Shown here piece by piece: positions 17,327-25,387 of a stretch of 64,000 nt of DNA. The stretch is from Amycolatopsis mediterranei. GTDB taxonomy: Bacteria; Actinomycetota; Actinomycetes; Mycobacteriales; Pseudonocardiaceae. The stretch spans positions 9,050,334 to 9,114,333 of the forward strand of contig NZ_CP100416.1 of NCBI RefSeq assembly GCF_026017845.1. The letters run 5' to 3'. The translations under genes were made by a program, and so were the position numbers. Numbering within the stretch: the stretch's first letter is position 1; each line of letters begins with the position of its first letter. The notes under the pieces are model-generated. The model was not told the DNA's origin. It saw only the letters and a list, made by a program, of their open reading frames with translations, and did not search any database.

Positions 17327-17833
17327 ATGGGGCACGTGGACCCGGATTGGAGCGAGCAGGAGCGCCGGCTCGTCGAGAAGGCTCAGCGCGCGTTGACCGC
17401 GCTGAGCCTCGGCGACGACGCCGAAGCGCTGGGCGAGGTCGCCCCCTCGGCCGCCGAGCCGCAGGCCCGCGCGGACGAGACGAAGGCGCTGATGCTGCTG
17501 CTCTTCGGCGAGTGCAGCGCGATGGTCTCCACCCTCGGCGACGGGGGCAGCGCCCCGGTGAAGGTCCAGGTCTTCGACGAGGACGGCGAAGAGGTCTCGA
17601 TCGACCAGGCCGACCCGCCGGTCCGGACGGCGGTCCGGACGCTGCTCGCGGAGGTGCACGGCAACACCGAAGCCGCGCAGGAGCAGGTCGAGATCGCGCT
17701 CGCCAACGCGGCCCCGGACGAGGTCGACAGCCTCGTCCTGCAGGCGCTGCGCTGGACCATCCGGCTGTCGGTGGAGTGCCTGGACCGCGACCTGCCGGTG
17801 GCGCCCTGGATCTCCGAGGCCGTCTCGGACTGA
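17327..17833 (+). CDS. hypothetical acidic protein, 168 aa
   Basis: An acidic, mostly helical protein (WSEQERRLVEKAQRALTALS; AADETKALMLLLFGECSAMV) with a short beta part in the middle (APVKVQVFDEDGEEV). No signal peptide or membrane segment is present and the family is not recognised. ATG 17327 is taken as the start; GTG 17336 three codons later is equally possible. It lies 49 bases downstream of tetR on the same strand and may be read through from it. Codon usage is typical of the genome, so it is probably real. Confidence 0.65.
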   Translation: MGHVDPDWSEQERRLVEKAQRALTALSLGDDAEALGEVAPSAAEPQARADETKALMLLLFGECSAMVSTLGDGGSAPVKVQVFDEDGEEVSIDQADPPVRTAVRTLLAEVHGNTEAAQEQVEIALANAAPDEVDSLVLQALRWTIRLSVECLDRDLPVAPWISEAVSD

Positions 17834-17839
17834 GGGCTA

Positions 17840-18451
17840 CTAAGCCACGGAACGCCGGCGTCGTCTGATGAGCACTTCCGCCACGACCAGGTCGAGGATC
17901 CAGCCCAGTGTCTGCCCCAGCGGAATCAGCGAGGGCGCACTTGCCGCATCGACGCCCCCGAAGGGGGCCTGGGCCAGCAGGAACACCGGCACCAGGACAC
18001 GCGAAGTGACGGCAAGGAACGTCAGCGCGTAGTTGCGCGTCATCCACGCCCGGTGCGCGGCGAAGTCACGCCGCCGGGCCGCCCGGTACGCGAGGCCGCC
18101 GGTGACCAGCCAAAGGACGGCCGCGGTGGTGAGGCCGAGCTGGGTGAGGAGCCGGCCGGACCAGAGCGCGACCGGGATCCCGGCCACCGCCGACGGCAGG
18201 ACACCGGCGAGGAGATAGCTCCGGCCGAGCGTCCGGTGCAGCCGCCGGCGCGCCCGCACCGCGGGCACGAACTGCAGCGGGCCGAGCACGAGCGCCACCG
18301 CGGCCGGGAAGATGTGCGCCACCAGCACCGCGTAGCGCAGGTTGTCGCGCACCTCGATGCGGCTGCTGCCGGGGTCCAGTCCCAGGTACGGGTACGTGAG
18401 CACCAGCCCGGACCCGAGCGCGACGACGAGCAGCCACCATGGTTTCCGCAT
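17840..18451 (-). CDS. DUF2306 membrane protein
   Basis: A 203-residue membrane protein with about six predicted helices. It has the DUF2306 layout: a first helix with YPYLGLDP, then VLVAHIFPAAVALVLGPLQF, the RRLHRTLGRSYLLAG loop with HR, and DFAAHRAWMTRNYALTFLAV containing conserved His/Arg. The conserved histidines suggest metal or heme contacts, but the function is unknown. It is convergent with the acidic protein gene, only six bases apart. Confidence 0.82.
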   Translation of the reverse strand: MRKPWWLLVVALGSGLVLTYPYLGLDPGSSRIEVRDNLRYAVLVAHIFPAAVALVLGPLQFVPAVRARRRLHRTLGRSYLLAGVLPSAVAGIPVALWSGRLLTQLGLTTAAVLWLVTGGLAYRAARRRDFAAHRAWMTRNYALTFLAVTSRVLVPVFLLAQAPFGGVDAASAPSLIPLGQTLGWILDLVVAEVLIRRRRRSVA

Positions 18452-18527
18452 CCGGCGATGGTTTCGCGGCCGGGGCGGCGCGGTCGTCCGTCGCGGAGCG
18501 GCTCATACCGGTACGTCCGCGGACGTA

Positions 18528-19646
18528 CTAGCCGAGCAGCTGCTTCACCAGAGCCGCGATCTGGCCGGTTTCGATGAGGAACGAATCGTGCCCGTACGGC
18601 GAGGACACGATCGACGGCTCCGGCGCCCCGGGGATCCCGGAGGCGATCTCCGCCGACTGGTACAGCGGGTAGAGCCGGTCGCTGTCGACGCCGCCGATCA
18701 CCGCCCGCGCCGTCACCCGGCCCAGCGCCGCCGCCACGCCGCCGCGGCCGCGGCCGACGTCGTGGGTGTTCATCGACTCGGTCAGCACCAGGTAGCTGTT
18801 CGCGTCGAACCGGCGGGCCAGCTTGGCCGCGTGGTGGTCCAAATAGGACTCGACGGCGAACCGGCCGCCGCGCAGGGGATCTTCGCCGTCCTGCGGAACC
18901 CGGCCGAACCGCTGGGCCAGCTCGGGTTCGCTGCGGTAGGTGACGTGCGCGATCCGCCGGGCGACGCCGAGTCCGGCGACGGGCCCCGACGGCGCCGAGT
19001 AGTAGTCGCCGCCGTGGAAGAACGGGTCGCCGCGGATCGCGTGCAGCTGCGGGGACGCCCAGGCGATCTGCTCGGCCGACGCCCGCGCGGTCGACGCCAG
19101 CACCAGCACCGAAGCCACCCGCGACGGCAGCGACACCGCCCACTCCAGCGCCCGCATCCCGCCCATCGACCCGCCGACGACGGCCGCCCAGCGGTCGATG
19201 CCCAGCGCGTCCGCCAGCACCGCCTCGGCCGCGACCTGGTCGCGAACCGTCACCGCCGGGAACCGGCTGCCCCACGGGCGGCCGTCGGACGAAAGCGACG
19301 ACGGCCCGGTCGAACCCTGGCAGCCGCCCAGCACGTTCGGGACCACGACGAAGAACTCGTTGGTGTCGACGGCCTTTCCCGGCCCGATGAGCCCGTCCCA
19401 CCAGCCCGCGCTCGGGTGGCCCGGCCCGGCGGGACCGGCCGCGTGACTGTCCCCGGTCAGGGCGTGCTCGACGAGGATCGCGTTGGACGCAGCGGAGTTC
19501 AGCGTCCCCCACGTCTCGTACGCGAGCGAGAACGACGGCAGCACGCCACCGGCCTCCAGCGCGAGCGCGCCGGGGCCGGTGACGAACTTGCGGCGGCCCG
19601 GCGGATCCCCGATCCGCCAGGCGCCGGTGACGGGCCCAGCCGTCAC
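18528..19646 (-). CDS. metX: homoserine O-acetyltransferase
   Basis: A 372-residue alpha/beta-hydrolase-fold acetyltransferase that activates homoserine with acetyl-CoA in methionine synthesis. Diagnostic blocks: FSLAYETWGTLN, HALTGDSHAAG, the nucleophile GGSMGGMRALEW, YYSAPSGPV and the C-terminal His in YGHDSFLIE. It starts with GTG 19646, overlapping the stop of metY by four bases (GTGA), so metY and metX are translationally coupled. Confidence 0.95.
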   Translation of the reverse strand: MTAGPVTGAWRIGDPPGRRKFVTGPGALALEAGGVLPSFSLAYETWGTLNSAASNAILVEHALTGDSHAAGPAGPGHPSAGWWDGLIGPGKAVDTNEFFVVVPNVLGGCQGSTGPSSLSSDGRPWGSRFPAVTVRDQVAAEAVLADALGIDRWAAVVGGSMGGMRALEWAVSLPSRVASVLVLASTARASAEQIAWASPQLHAIRGDPFFHGGDYYSAPSGPVAGLGVARRIAHVTYRSEPELAQRFGRVPQDGEDPLRGGRFAVESYLDHHAAKLARRFDANSYLVLTESMNTHDVGRGRGGVAAALGRVTARAVIGGVDSDRLYPLYQSAEIASGIPGAPEPSIVSSPYGHDSFLIETGQIAALVKQLLG

Positions 19647-20947
19647 AGTTCCGCCTTGGCCGCCCGGAATCCGGCCTCGAGGTCGGCCTTGAGGTCCTCG
19701 ATGCCCTCCAGCCCGACGGCGAGCCGGACCAGCCCGGGCGTGACGCCGCTGGAGAGCTGCTCCTCGGGATTCAGCTGGCTGTGCGTGGTCGACGCCGGGT
19801 GCACGATCAGGCTGCGGACGTCACCGATGTTCACCAGCTGGCTGTGCAGCTCCGTGCCGTCGACGAACTTCCGGCCCGCCGCGACGCCACCGCGCAGGTC
19901 GAACGACAGCACCGCGCCCGCGCCGCGCGGGAGGTACTTCTGCGCGTTGGCGTAGTGCGGGCTGGACGGGAGACCGGCGTAGTAGACCTTCTCGACCTCG
20001 TCGCGCTGCTCCAGCCACTCGGCCAGCGCCTGCGCGTTCGCCACGTGCCGCTCGAGGCGCAGCGACAGCGTCTCGATGCCCTGCAGGATCAGGAAGCTGT
20101 TCAACGGCGCGATCGCCGCGCCGGTGTCGCGCAGGATCTGGACGCGCGCCTTCGCCGCGTACGCGCCCGGGCCGAGCGCCTCCCAGTACTTGAGGCCGTG
20201 GTAGCTCGGGTCGGGCTCGTTGAAGCCCGGGAACTTCGCCGGGTCCTGGCCGAAGTCGAACGTGCCGCCGTCGACCAGCACGCCGGCCACCGTGGTGCCG
20301 TGACCGCCGAGGTACTTCGTCGCGGAGTGCACGACGACGTCGGCGCCGTGCTCGATCGGGCGCAGCAGGTACGGCGTCGGCACGGTGTTGTCGACGACGA
20401 GCGGCACGCCCGCCTCGTGCGCGACGCCGGCGACGCCCCGGATGTCGAGGACGTTGCTGCCCGGGTTGGCCAGCGTCTCGGCGAAGAACAGCTTGGTGTT
20501 CGGCCGGACCGCGGCGCGCCACTGCTCCAGGTCGTCCTGGTCGTCGATGAACGTGACCTCGACCCCGAGCTTCGGCAGCGTGTAGTGGAAGAGGTTGTAG
20601 GTGCCGCCGTAGAGCGACGGGCTCGAGACGAAGTGGTCGCCCGCCCCCGCGAGGTTCAGGATCGCCGCCGTGGTCGCGGCCGAGCCCGACGCGAACGCCA
20701 GCGCCGCGACCCCGCCTTCGAGCGCGGCGAGCCGCTGCTCCAGCACGTCCTGGGTCGGGTTCATGATCCGCGTGTAGATGTTGCCGGGCTCGGCGAGGCT
20801 GAACAGGTCGGCGCCGTGCTGGCTGTCGCGGAAGACGTACGACGTCGTCTGGTAGATCGGCGTCGCCCGTGCCCCGGTGGCCGGGTCCGGCGCGGCACCC
20901 GCGTGGATCTGCTTGGTCTCGAAGGACCACGCCGAAGTCTCGGCCAT
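19643..20947 (-). CDS. metY: O-acetylhomoserine sulfhydrylase (PLP)
   Basis: A 434-residue PLP enzyme of the Cys/Met metabolism family that makes homocysteine from O-acetylhomoserine and sulfide. It has the YTRIMNPTQDVLE substrate block, ALAFASGSAATTAA, the aspartate in PLVVDNTVPTPYL and the PLP lysine in SATKYLGGHGT. The length of about 430 fits MetY rather than the roughly 390-residue MetB/MetZ. It is the first gene of metY-metX. The 176 bases upstream show no SAM riboswitch that I can recognise. Confidence 0.93.
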   Translation of the reverse strand: MAETSAWSFETKQIHAGAAPDPATGARATPIYQTTSYVFRDSQHGADLFSLAEPGNIYTRIMNPTQDVLEQRLAALEGGVAALAFASGSAATTAAILNLAGAGDHFVSSPSLYGGTYNLFHYTLPKLGVEVTFIDDQDDLEQWRAAVRPNTKLFFAETLANPGSNVLDIRGVAGVAHEAGVPLVVDNTVPTPYLLRPIEHGADVVVHSATKYLGGHGTTVAGVLVDGGTFDFGQDPAKFPGFNEPDPSYHGLKYWEALGPGAYAAKARVQILRDTGAAIAPLNSFLILQGIETLSLRLERHVANAQALAEWLEQRDEVEKVYYAGLPSSPHYANAQKYLPRGAGAVLSFDLRGGVAAGRKFVDGTELHSQLVNIGDVRSLIVHPASTTHSQLNPEEQLSSGVTPGLVRLAVGLEGIEDLKADLEAGFRAAKAEL

Positions 20948-21123
20948 CGGTTTTCTCCTTGCGGCTCAAGGGGTTCTCGGAGGGGCCTGCCGGGATGAAG
21001 CTACTTGCGCCGAACGGCCCACCCAACCCTTCCCACCTCCTGGGAGAGGAGCTTTCCTTGCCAATCGAATCTCTCTGTCGCTAAGATATTCATCAGGGAA
21101 GATTCACAGGCGTGGAGGTAGTC

Positions 21124-22674
21124 ATGAGCGAGCGGGTTCAGGTGCTGGTCGTCGGGGCGGGACTGGGCGGGCTGTCGGCGTCGCTGTTCCTGGCGCAGGC
21201 GGGAGTGGACGTGCTGACCGTCGAGCGGCACGCGGGGACGTCGATCCACTCGCGGGCCGCCGGGCAGAGCTGGCGCACGATGGAGTTGTTCCACTGGGCG
21301 GGCATCGACCGCGAAGTGCTGGCGGCGAGCCCGCGGGCGTCGCAGGGGCTGCGGGTCACGGTCGCGACCAGCCTGGCCGGCCGGGTGCTGCACCGGCTGG
21401 TCCAGGACGGCAGCGAGTTCGACGTTTCGGCGTCGACGACGCTGCCCGCCGGCATGGCCGGCCAGGACGTCGTGGAGCCGATCCTGCTGGCGCACGCGGA
21501 AAAGGCGGGCGCGCGGGTGGTGTTCCGGACCGAGCTGACCGACCTGACGCCGGACGACGGCGGCGTCACCGCGACGCTGCGCCACCGGGAGTCCGGCGAG
21601 GAAACCGTGGTGCGCGCGGACTACGTCGTCGCCGCCGACGGCGGGCGCAGCGGCATCCGGCAGCGGCTCGGCATCGGGACCACCGGGCTGGACGCGCTGA
21701 GCCACTGCCTCGGCGTGGTGTTCGACGCCGACCTCGGCGACCGCGTCCAGTCCGGCGTGTCCGACCTGTTCTACCTGCAGCACCCGGACTTCACCGCCGG
21801 GTTCGTCACCACCGATGTGCCGAACCGGTACGTCTTCGCCCCGGACTACTTCCCGGACCGCGGCGAAAGCCCGGCGGACTTCACCCACGACCGGCTCGTC
21901 GCGATGATCCGCGCCGCCACCGACCTGCCGGACCTGGACCCGGAGATCGTCTGGACGGGCTCGTGGGAGGTCGCCGCGCGGCTCGCCGACCGGTTCCGCG
22001 CCGGGCGGGTCTTCCTGATCGGCGACGCGGCGAAGGTGACGCCGCCGACCGGCGGGATGGGCGGCAACACGGCGGTCGGCGACGCCGCGGACCTCGCCTG
22101 GAAGCTCGCCGCGGTGCTGCGCGGCGAAGCGGGTCCGGCGCTGCTCGACACCTACGAGGCCGAGCGCAAGCCGATCGCGCGGATGGTCATCGACACGTCG
22201 CTGCACAACATGAAGCAGCGCATGCACCCCGATCTCGACGTCTCCGGGCTGACGAAGGCCGAGGACCAGCTGTCGATCCTCCTCGGGTTCCGCTACCGGT
22301 CGACCGCGGTGCTCGCGGAGGAGCCGGACGACGGCGAACGCGTCGAGGACGTGCACGCGCCCACCGGGCGGCCCGGCTTCCGCGCGCCGGGCCTGGAGTC
22401 CACTGTGGACCTGATCGGCCGCTCGTGGGTGCTGCTGTGCGCCGGCGACGGCACGCGGTGGCAACCGGCCGCGGCGGACATCGCGGCGGAGCTGGGCGTC
22501 CGCCTCGACTGCCACGTGCTCGACGACGCCGTCTTCGCCGCTCGTTACGGCCTTTCGACGGGCGGCGCTTCGCTGGTGCGGCCCGACGGCATCGTCGCGT
22601 GGCGGTCCCCGGAGCCGGCCGAGGACCCGGCGGCCGAGCTGTGGCGGGTCCTGACGGCGGTCCTGTCCCGCTAG
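21124..22674 (+). CDS. FAD-dependent aromatic hydroxylase-type monooxygenase
   Basis: A 516-residue class A flavoprotein monooxygenase. It has the dinucleotide fold VVGAGLGGLSASLFLAQAG at the N terminus, the DG motif VVAADGGRSGIR and the GD motif RVFLIGDAAKVTPPTGGMGG. The C-terminal roughly 130-residue thioredoxin-like extension is that of the PheA/TfdB and polyketide hydroxylase (PgaE/RdmE-like) families. The substrate is likely a phenolic or polyketide compound; no biosynthetic cluster is adjacent, so it may serve detoxification. GGAGG precedes ATG 21124. It is divergent from metY and its stop codon overlaps that of the convergent VOC gene. Confidence 0.88.
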   Translation: MSERVQVLVVGAGLGGLSASLFLAQAGVDVLTVERHAGTSIHSRAAGQSWRTMELFHWAGIDREVLAASPRASQGLRVTVATSLAGRVLHRLVQDGSEFDVSASTTLPAGMAGQDVVEPILLAHAEKAGARVVFRTELTDLTPDDGGVTATLRHRESGEETVVRADYVVAADGGRSGIRQRLGIGTTGLDALSHCLGVVFDADLGDRVQSGVSDLFYLQHPDFTAGFVTTDVPNRYVFAPDYFPDRGESPADFTHDRLVAMIRAATDLPDLDPEIVWTGSWEVAARLADRFRAGRVFLIGDAAKVTPPTGGMGGNTAVGDAADLAWKLAAVLRGEAGPALLDTYEAERKPIARMVIDTSLHNMKQRMHPDLDVSGLTKAEDQLSILLGFRYRSTAVLAEEPDDGERVEDVHAPTGRPGFRAPGLESTVDLIGRSWVLLCAGDGTRWQPAAADIAAELGVRLDCHVLDDAVFAARYGLSTGGASLVRPDGIVAWRSPEPAEDPAAELWRVLTAVLSR

Positions 22675-23054
22675 CCGCGCTGTTGCAGCGCGAAGCGGTT
22701 CCCTTCGGAGTCGGTGAACATCGACCACCAGCCCCACGGCTGCTTCTCCGGCTTCGCGGGGAACTCCACCCCCTTCGCCGACAGCTCCTCGTAGGTCTTC
22801 TCGACGTCGTCGGCGTATAGGAAGAAGTTCGACGTCGGGAGCTGGTCGCCGGTGCTCCGGGGACGGTCCTCGGGGTTCTCGCTGAGCACGAGGATCGTCC
22901 CGTCCGGCGCGGTCACCTCGACCCAACGCCGGCCCTGGTCGTCGTAGGGCACGTCCGTCGTCACCGCGAAGCCGACGACCGCCGACCAGAACTCCTTGGC
23001 GCGCGCCTGGTCCTCGACCCCGACCACGACCTTGCCGACTCCCTGGATGGGCAT
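22671..23054 (-). CDS. VOC-family (glyoxalase/bleomycin-resistance fold) protein
   Basis: A 127-residue single-domain VOC protein: start VGKVVVGVEDQARAKEFWS, middle LVLSENPED, second repeat TSNFFLYADDVEKTYEELSA and end SMFTDSEGNRFALQQ, with a Glu/His-type metal position near the end replaced by Asn. It has no assigned reaction. It is divergent from the PadR gene and shares a palindromic operator with it, so it is probably a target of that repressor. Confidence 0.85.
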   Translation of the reverse strand: MPIQGVGKVVVGVEDQARAKEFWSAVVGFAVTTDVPYDDQGRRWVEVTAPDGTILVLSENPEDRPRSTGDQLPTSNFFLYADDVEKTYEELSAKGVEFPAKPEKQPWGWWSMFTDSEGNRFALQQRG

Positions 23055-23068
23055 GGTTCCCGCCTCTC

Positions 23069-23087
23069 TATATCCACCATGGATATA
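23069..23087. promoter_or_regulatory. palindromic operator between VOC and padR genes
   Basis: TATATCCA (23069-23076), a 3-base spacer and TGGATATA (23080-23087) form a perfect 8-base inverted repeat centred between the two divergent start codons (23054 and 23114). The position and dyad size suit a PadR dimer; it also supplies the AT-rich -10 regions for both directions. Confidence 0.7.
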
Positions 23088-23113
23088 ACCAGACCGGAGT
23101 GTAGGCTCGGTCC

Positions 23114-23452
23114 ATGGCCGACGGCAACCCGCTGACCCCCGCGGCGTTCCAGGTGCTCCTGGCGCTGGCCGCCGGGCCGGGCGGGCGCGCGCACGGCTAC
23201 GGGATCATGGGGTTCGTCGCCGAGGTCACCGGCGACGCCGTCCAGCTGGGGCCCGGAACGCTCTACCGGACGCTGACCCGGCTGGCCGCCGACGGCCTGG
23301 CCGAGGAGCTCCCGGGCGAAGATTCGCGCCGCCGCTACTACCGGATCACCCCGGCCGGCCGCGCGGCCGCCGAACGGGAGGCCGCCCTGCTGGCCCGGCT
23401 GGTCGCCGCGGCCGGGGCCGCGGGGCTGACGGCGCGCCCGGAGTCGGCGTGA
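23114..23452 (+). CDS. PadR-family regulator
   Basis: A 112-residue PadR protein: LTPAAFQVLLALAAGPGGRA, HGYGIMGFVAEVTG, LGPGTLYRTLTRLAADGL and the wing RRRYYRITPAGRAAAEREAA. The short C terminus makes it subfamily 2-like. It likely binds the dyad at 23069-23087 in its own promoter. The next gene, a second VOC protein, overlaps by four bases (GTGA), so regulator and target are co-translated. Confidence 0.9.
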   Translation: MADGNPLTPAAFQVLLALAAGPGGRAHGYGIMGFVAEVTGDAVQLGPGTLYRTLTRLAADGLAEELPGEDSRRRYYRITPAGRAAAEREAALLARLVAAAGAAGLTARPESA

Positions 23453-23943
23453 GCCGCCCGCTCGGCCTGGTGCCGCACCTGTTCGTGCGGGATGTGGACG
23501 TGGCCCTTTCGTTCTACACCAAGGCGTTCGGCGCGGTGGAGCTCTTCCGCACGGTCCTGCCGGATGGCACGGTGCTGTTCGTCGAGCTGGCCGTCGGCGA
23601 CGCGCGGCTGCTGGTCAGCCAGGAGATCGCCGCGCTCGACGCGCTGGCGCCGTCGACGATCGGCGGCATCCCGATGCTGCTGACGCTGGAAACGGCCGAT
23701 CCCGACGACCTCGCCCGCCGCGCGGTCTTCGCGGGCGCGACGGTGGAAGCACCCGTCGCGGAGATGTTCTTCGGCGAGCGTTACGGCCGGGTCGTCGACC
23801 CGGACGGGCACCGCTGGGCGTTGACGACCAAGCGCGAGCAGTACACGCCGGAGGACATCGACGCGCGGAAGCCGCACAACGCGGCTTTCGGGGGTCCGGG
23901 TGGCGGAGCCCCCGGCTCGGGGCGGAGCCCCGGACCACACTGA
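23449..23943 (+). CDS. VOC-family protein with repeat-derived C-terminal tail
   Basis: A 164-residue protein with the PhnB/YdcJ type of VOC domain (VPHLFVRDVDVALSFYTKAF; ELAVGDARLLVSQE; FFGERYGRVVDPDGHRWAL with a conserved Glu and His). The domain ends at about residue 145. The last 20 residues (GGPGGGAPGSGRSPGPH) are encoded by copy 1 of the dispersed GC-rich repeat at 23887-23934, so the native stop codon has probably been lost. It is co-translated with PadR. Confidence 0.85.
   Translation: MSRPLGLVPHLFVRDVDVALSFYTKAFGAVELFRTVLPDGTVLFVELAVGDARLLVSQEIAALDALAPSTIGGIPMLLTLETADPDDLARRAVFAGATVEAPVAEMFFGERYGRVVDPDGHRWALTTKREQYTPEDIDARKPHNAAFGGPGGGAPGSGRSPGPH
23887..23934 (+). repeat. dispersed GC-rich repeat, copy 1
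   Basis: A unit of about 48 bases beginning TTCGGGGGTCCGGGTGGCGG, followed by AGCCCCCGG and ending CGGGGCGGAGCCCCGGA. It contains two nested dyads (GGGG..CCCC and TCCGGG..CCCGGA) and folds as a double hairpin. Other copies are at 31301, 32925, 52925 and 58242. This copy lies inside the 3' end of a coding region. Confidence 0.8.
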
Positions 23944-24369
23944 TCACCCCGCCGCGGGCCGCCTGCCGACGCCGGCGAAGTGTTCGTGCAGCTCGCGGAC
24001 GTGCTGGGCCCAGAACAGCTGGCGCCCGCCGCGGGTGCGGGGCACGGCCAGGCCCTTGCGGCTCGCGAGCCGGTAGAAGCCGGGCCCGGCGTCGTCGGCA
24101 CCGAGGTTCCGGACGAGCGCGCCGAGCAGCCGCCCGCCCGCCTCCTCGAACCCGGCTTCGGAGATGCGGTCGAGCAGGTGGGCCATGCTCGCGCGGCCGT
24201 CGCCGGTGGTGAAGTCGAACCCGGCCACCCCGGTGCGCCGGGTCAGCGCGGCGGCGAATTCACCGAAGGAAGTCGTCCGGTCGACGACCGCGCGCGCGAT
24301 CAGAATCGCCTTGCCCGCGTCGATCATCTTTTGCCATTCCGCCACGTCACGTCCGTACAAGCTGACCAC
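23944..24369 (-). CDS. hypothetical helical protein, 141 aa
   Basis: A mostly helical protein of about 141 residues. It begins near VVSLYGRDVAEWQKMIDAGK, has a middle TTSFGEFAAALTRRTGVAGF and a conserved-looking DDAGPGFYRLASRKGLAVPR before an FWAQHVRELHEHF helix. I recall similar actinobacterial proteins of unknown function with the AGPGFY block but cannot name the family. GTG 24369 is chosen as start; ATG 24324 is an alternative. It is convergent with the VOC gene, the stop codons being adjacent. Confidence 0.6.
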   Translation of the reverse strand: MVSLYGRDVAEWQKMIDAGKAILIARAVVDRTTSFGEFAAALTRRTGVAGFDFTTGDGRASMAHLLDRISEAGFEEAGGRLLGALVRNLGADDAGPGFYRLASRKGLAVPRTRGGRQLFWAQHVRELHEHFAGVGRRPAAG

Positions 24370-24716
24370 CTCGCACTTTCCCCGGCGAAACCGTCCGGTC
24401 GATCGCGAGAGGATGCCATACGCCCGATCCGCGTGCGCACCGGGGCGGGTTTGGCTGACCACAAGGGCTTCCCACGCCACTGACGGTTTCTTTTCGCTCT
24501 CCCGGCGTCTCCGGCAGGAGTTTTCCACCGTTGCGATGAATGGGGGAACCGGCTGGGAAGGATCGCCGGGATGAAATAGAGTCGGCGCCTCTCCGGACCC
24601 GAGGAACGATCGGCCGGGTCCGGCATTCCCGAAATCACCGGAGCGCAGTGAGCGATATCCCCTGAACGCCTGCCGGGGCGGCGCGTCCGCCCGCCACCGC
24701 CCCGGCAGGCCCCGGC
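24370..24716. other. intergenic, 347 bases
   Basis: No gene is recognised. Base composition is lower in G+C around 24480-24560 (TTTCTTTTCGCTCTCC), as in promoter regions, and should contain the promoter of the 141-residue gene. The right end carries the terminator of the methyltransferase gene (24668-24710). Confidence 0.5.
24668..24710 (-). terminator. terminator of the methyltransferase gene
   Basis: GCCTGCCGGGGCGG (24668-24681) pairs perfectly with CCGCCCCGGCAGGC (24697-24710) over 14 bases, with a 15-base loop, just past the stop codon of the minus-strand methyltransferase gene. Confidence 0.75.
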
Positions 24717-25337
24717 TCAGCGCCGGCCGAGCACCCAGTGGAAGGTCGCCGGCCCCTCCGGCTCCCGCATCGTCACGATCTCGTCCACCTCGAGGGTGAA
24801 CCCGGCCGCTTCGAGCAGCCGCCGGTTTTCCGCGGGCGAGTGGCTGCTGAAGAACATCGGCGCGCCCAGCCAGCCGGCCTCGACGCCGTTCGCTTCGCTG
24901 CACCCGAGCGCGGCCAGGAACCAGCCGCCGGGACGCAGCCACGCGGCGATCCGGGCGAAGAGCCCGCCGTGTTCTTCCCGCGGCACGTGCAACACGGAGT
25001 AGAACGCCGTCACGGCGGCGAAGCTGCCGTCCGGAAAGGACAGTGCGGTCATGTCGCCCCGCTCGAACCGCGCGCCGGGGACGTTCCGCCGCGCCAGTGC
25101 CAGCTGCGCCGCGGAGAGGTCGACGCCGAGGACGTCGTGCCGTCCGGCGAGCGCGGCGGTGCTCGGCACGCCGGCGCCGCAGCCGAGGTCGAGGACCCGG
25201 GCGCCGTCGTCGAGGCGGCCGGTCAGCTCCCCCAGGAACCGCGACCGCGGGTCGTCGGCGATCCGCGCGCTCCACTCGAGGTACCGCTCCGCCACGCTGT
25301 CGTAACCGCTTTCCACGATCCGCCGGGCTTCGCTCAC
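24717..25337 (-). CDS. class I SAM-dependent methyltransferase
   Basis: A 206-residue methyltransferase of the Methyltransf_11/25 type. The SAM site is VLDLGCGAGVPS (motif I), then DVLGVDLSAAQLALAR (motif II acidic), FERGDMTALSFPDGSFAAVT and FYSVLHVPREEH, ending with LRPGGWFLAAL. The substrate is unknown. It is divergent from the PucR regulator with 50 bases between, which suggests the two may be functionally linked. Confidence 0.88.
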   Translation of the reverse strand: MSEARRIVESGYDSVAERYLEWSARIADDPRSRFLGELTGRLDDGARVLDLGCGAGVPSTAALAGRHDVLGVDLSAAQLALARRNVPGARFERGDMTALSFPDGSFAAVTAFYSVLHVPREEHGGLFARIAAWLRPGGWFLAALGCSEANGVEAGWLGAPMFFSSHSPAENRRLLEAAGFTLEVDEIVTMREPEGPATFHWVLGRR

Positions 25338-25387
25338 CCCGCCGACCCTACCGAGCCTTCCAGCGGTTTCTCGGCGAGAATGGTCTT

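Noticed and set aside
20948-21123. SAM riboswitch in front of metY-metX
   Set aside because: I looked for the conserved SAM-I, SAM-II and SAM-IV core sequences on the minus strand and found none; a covariance-model search would settle it.
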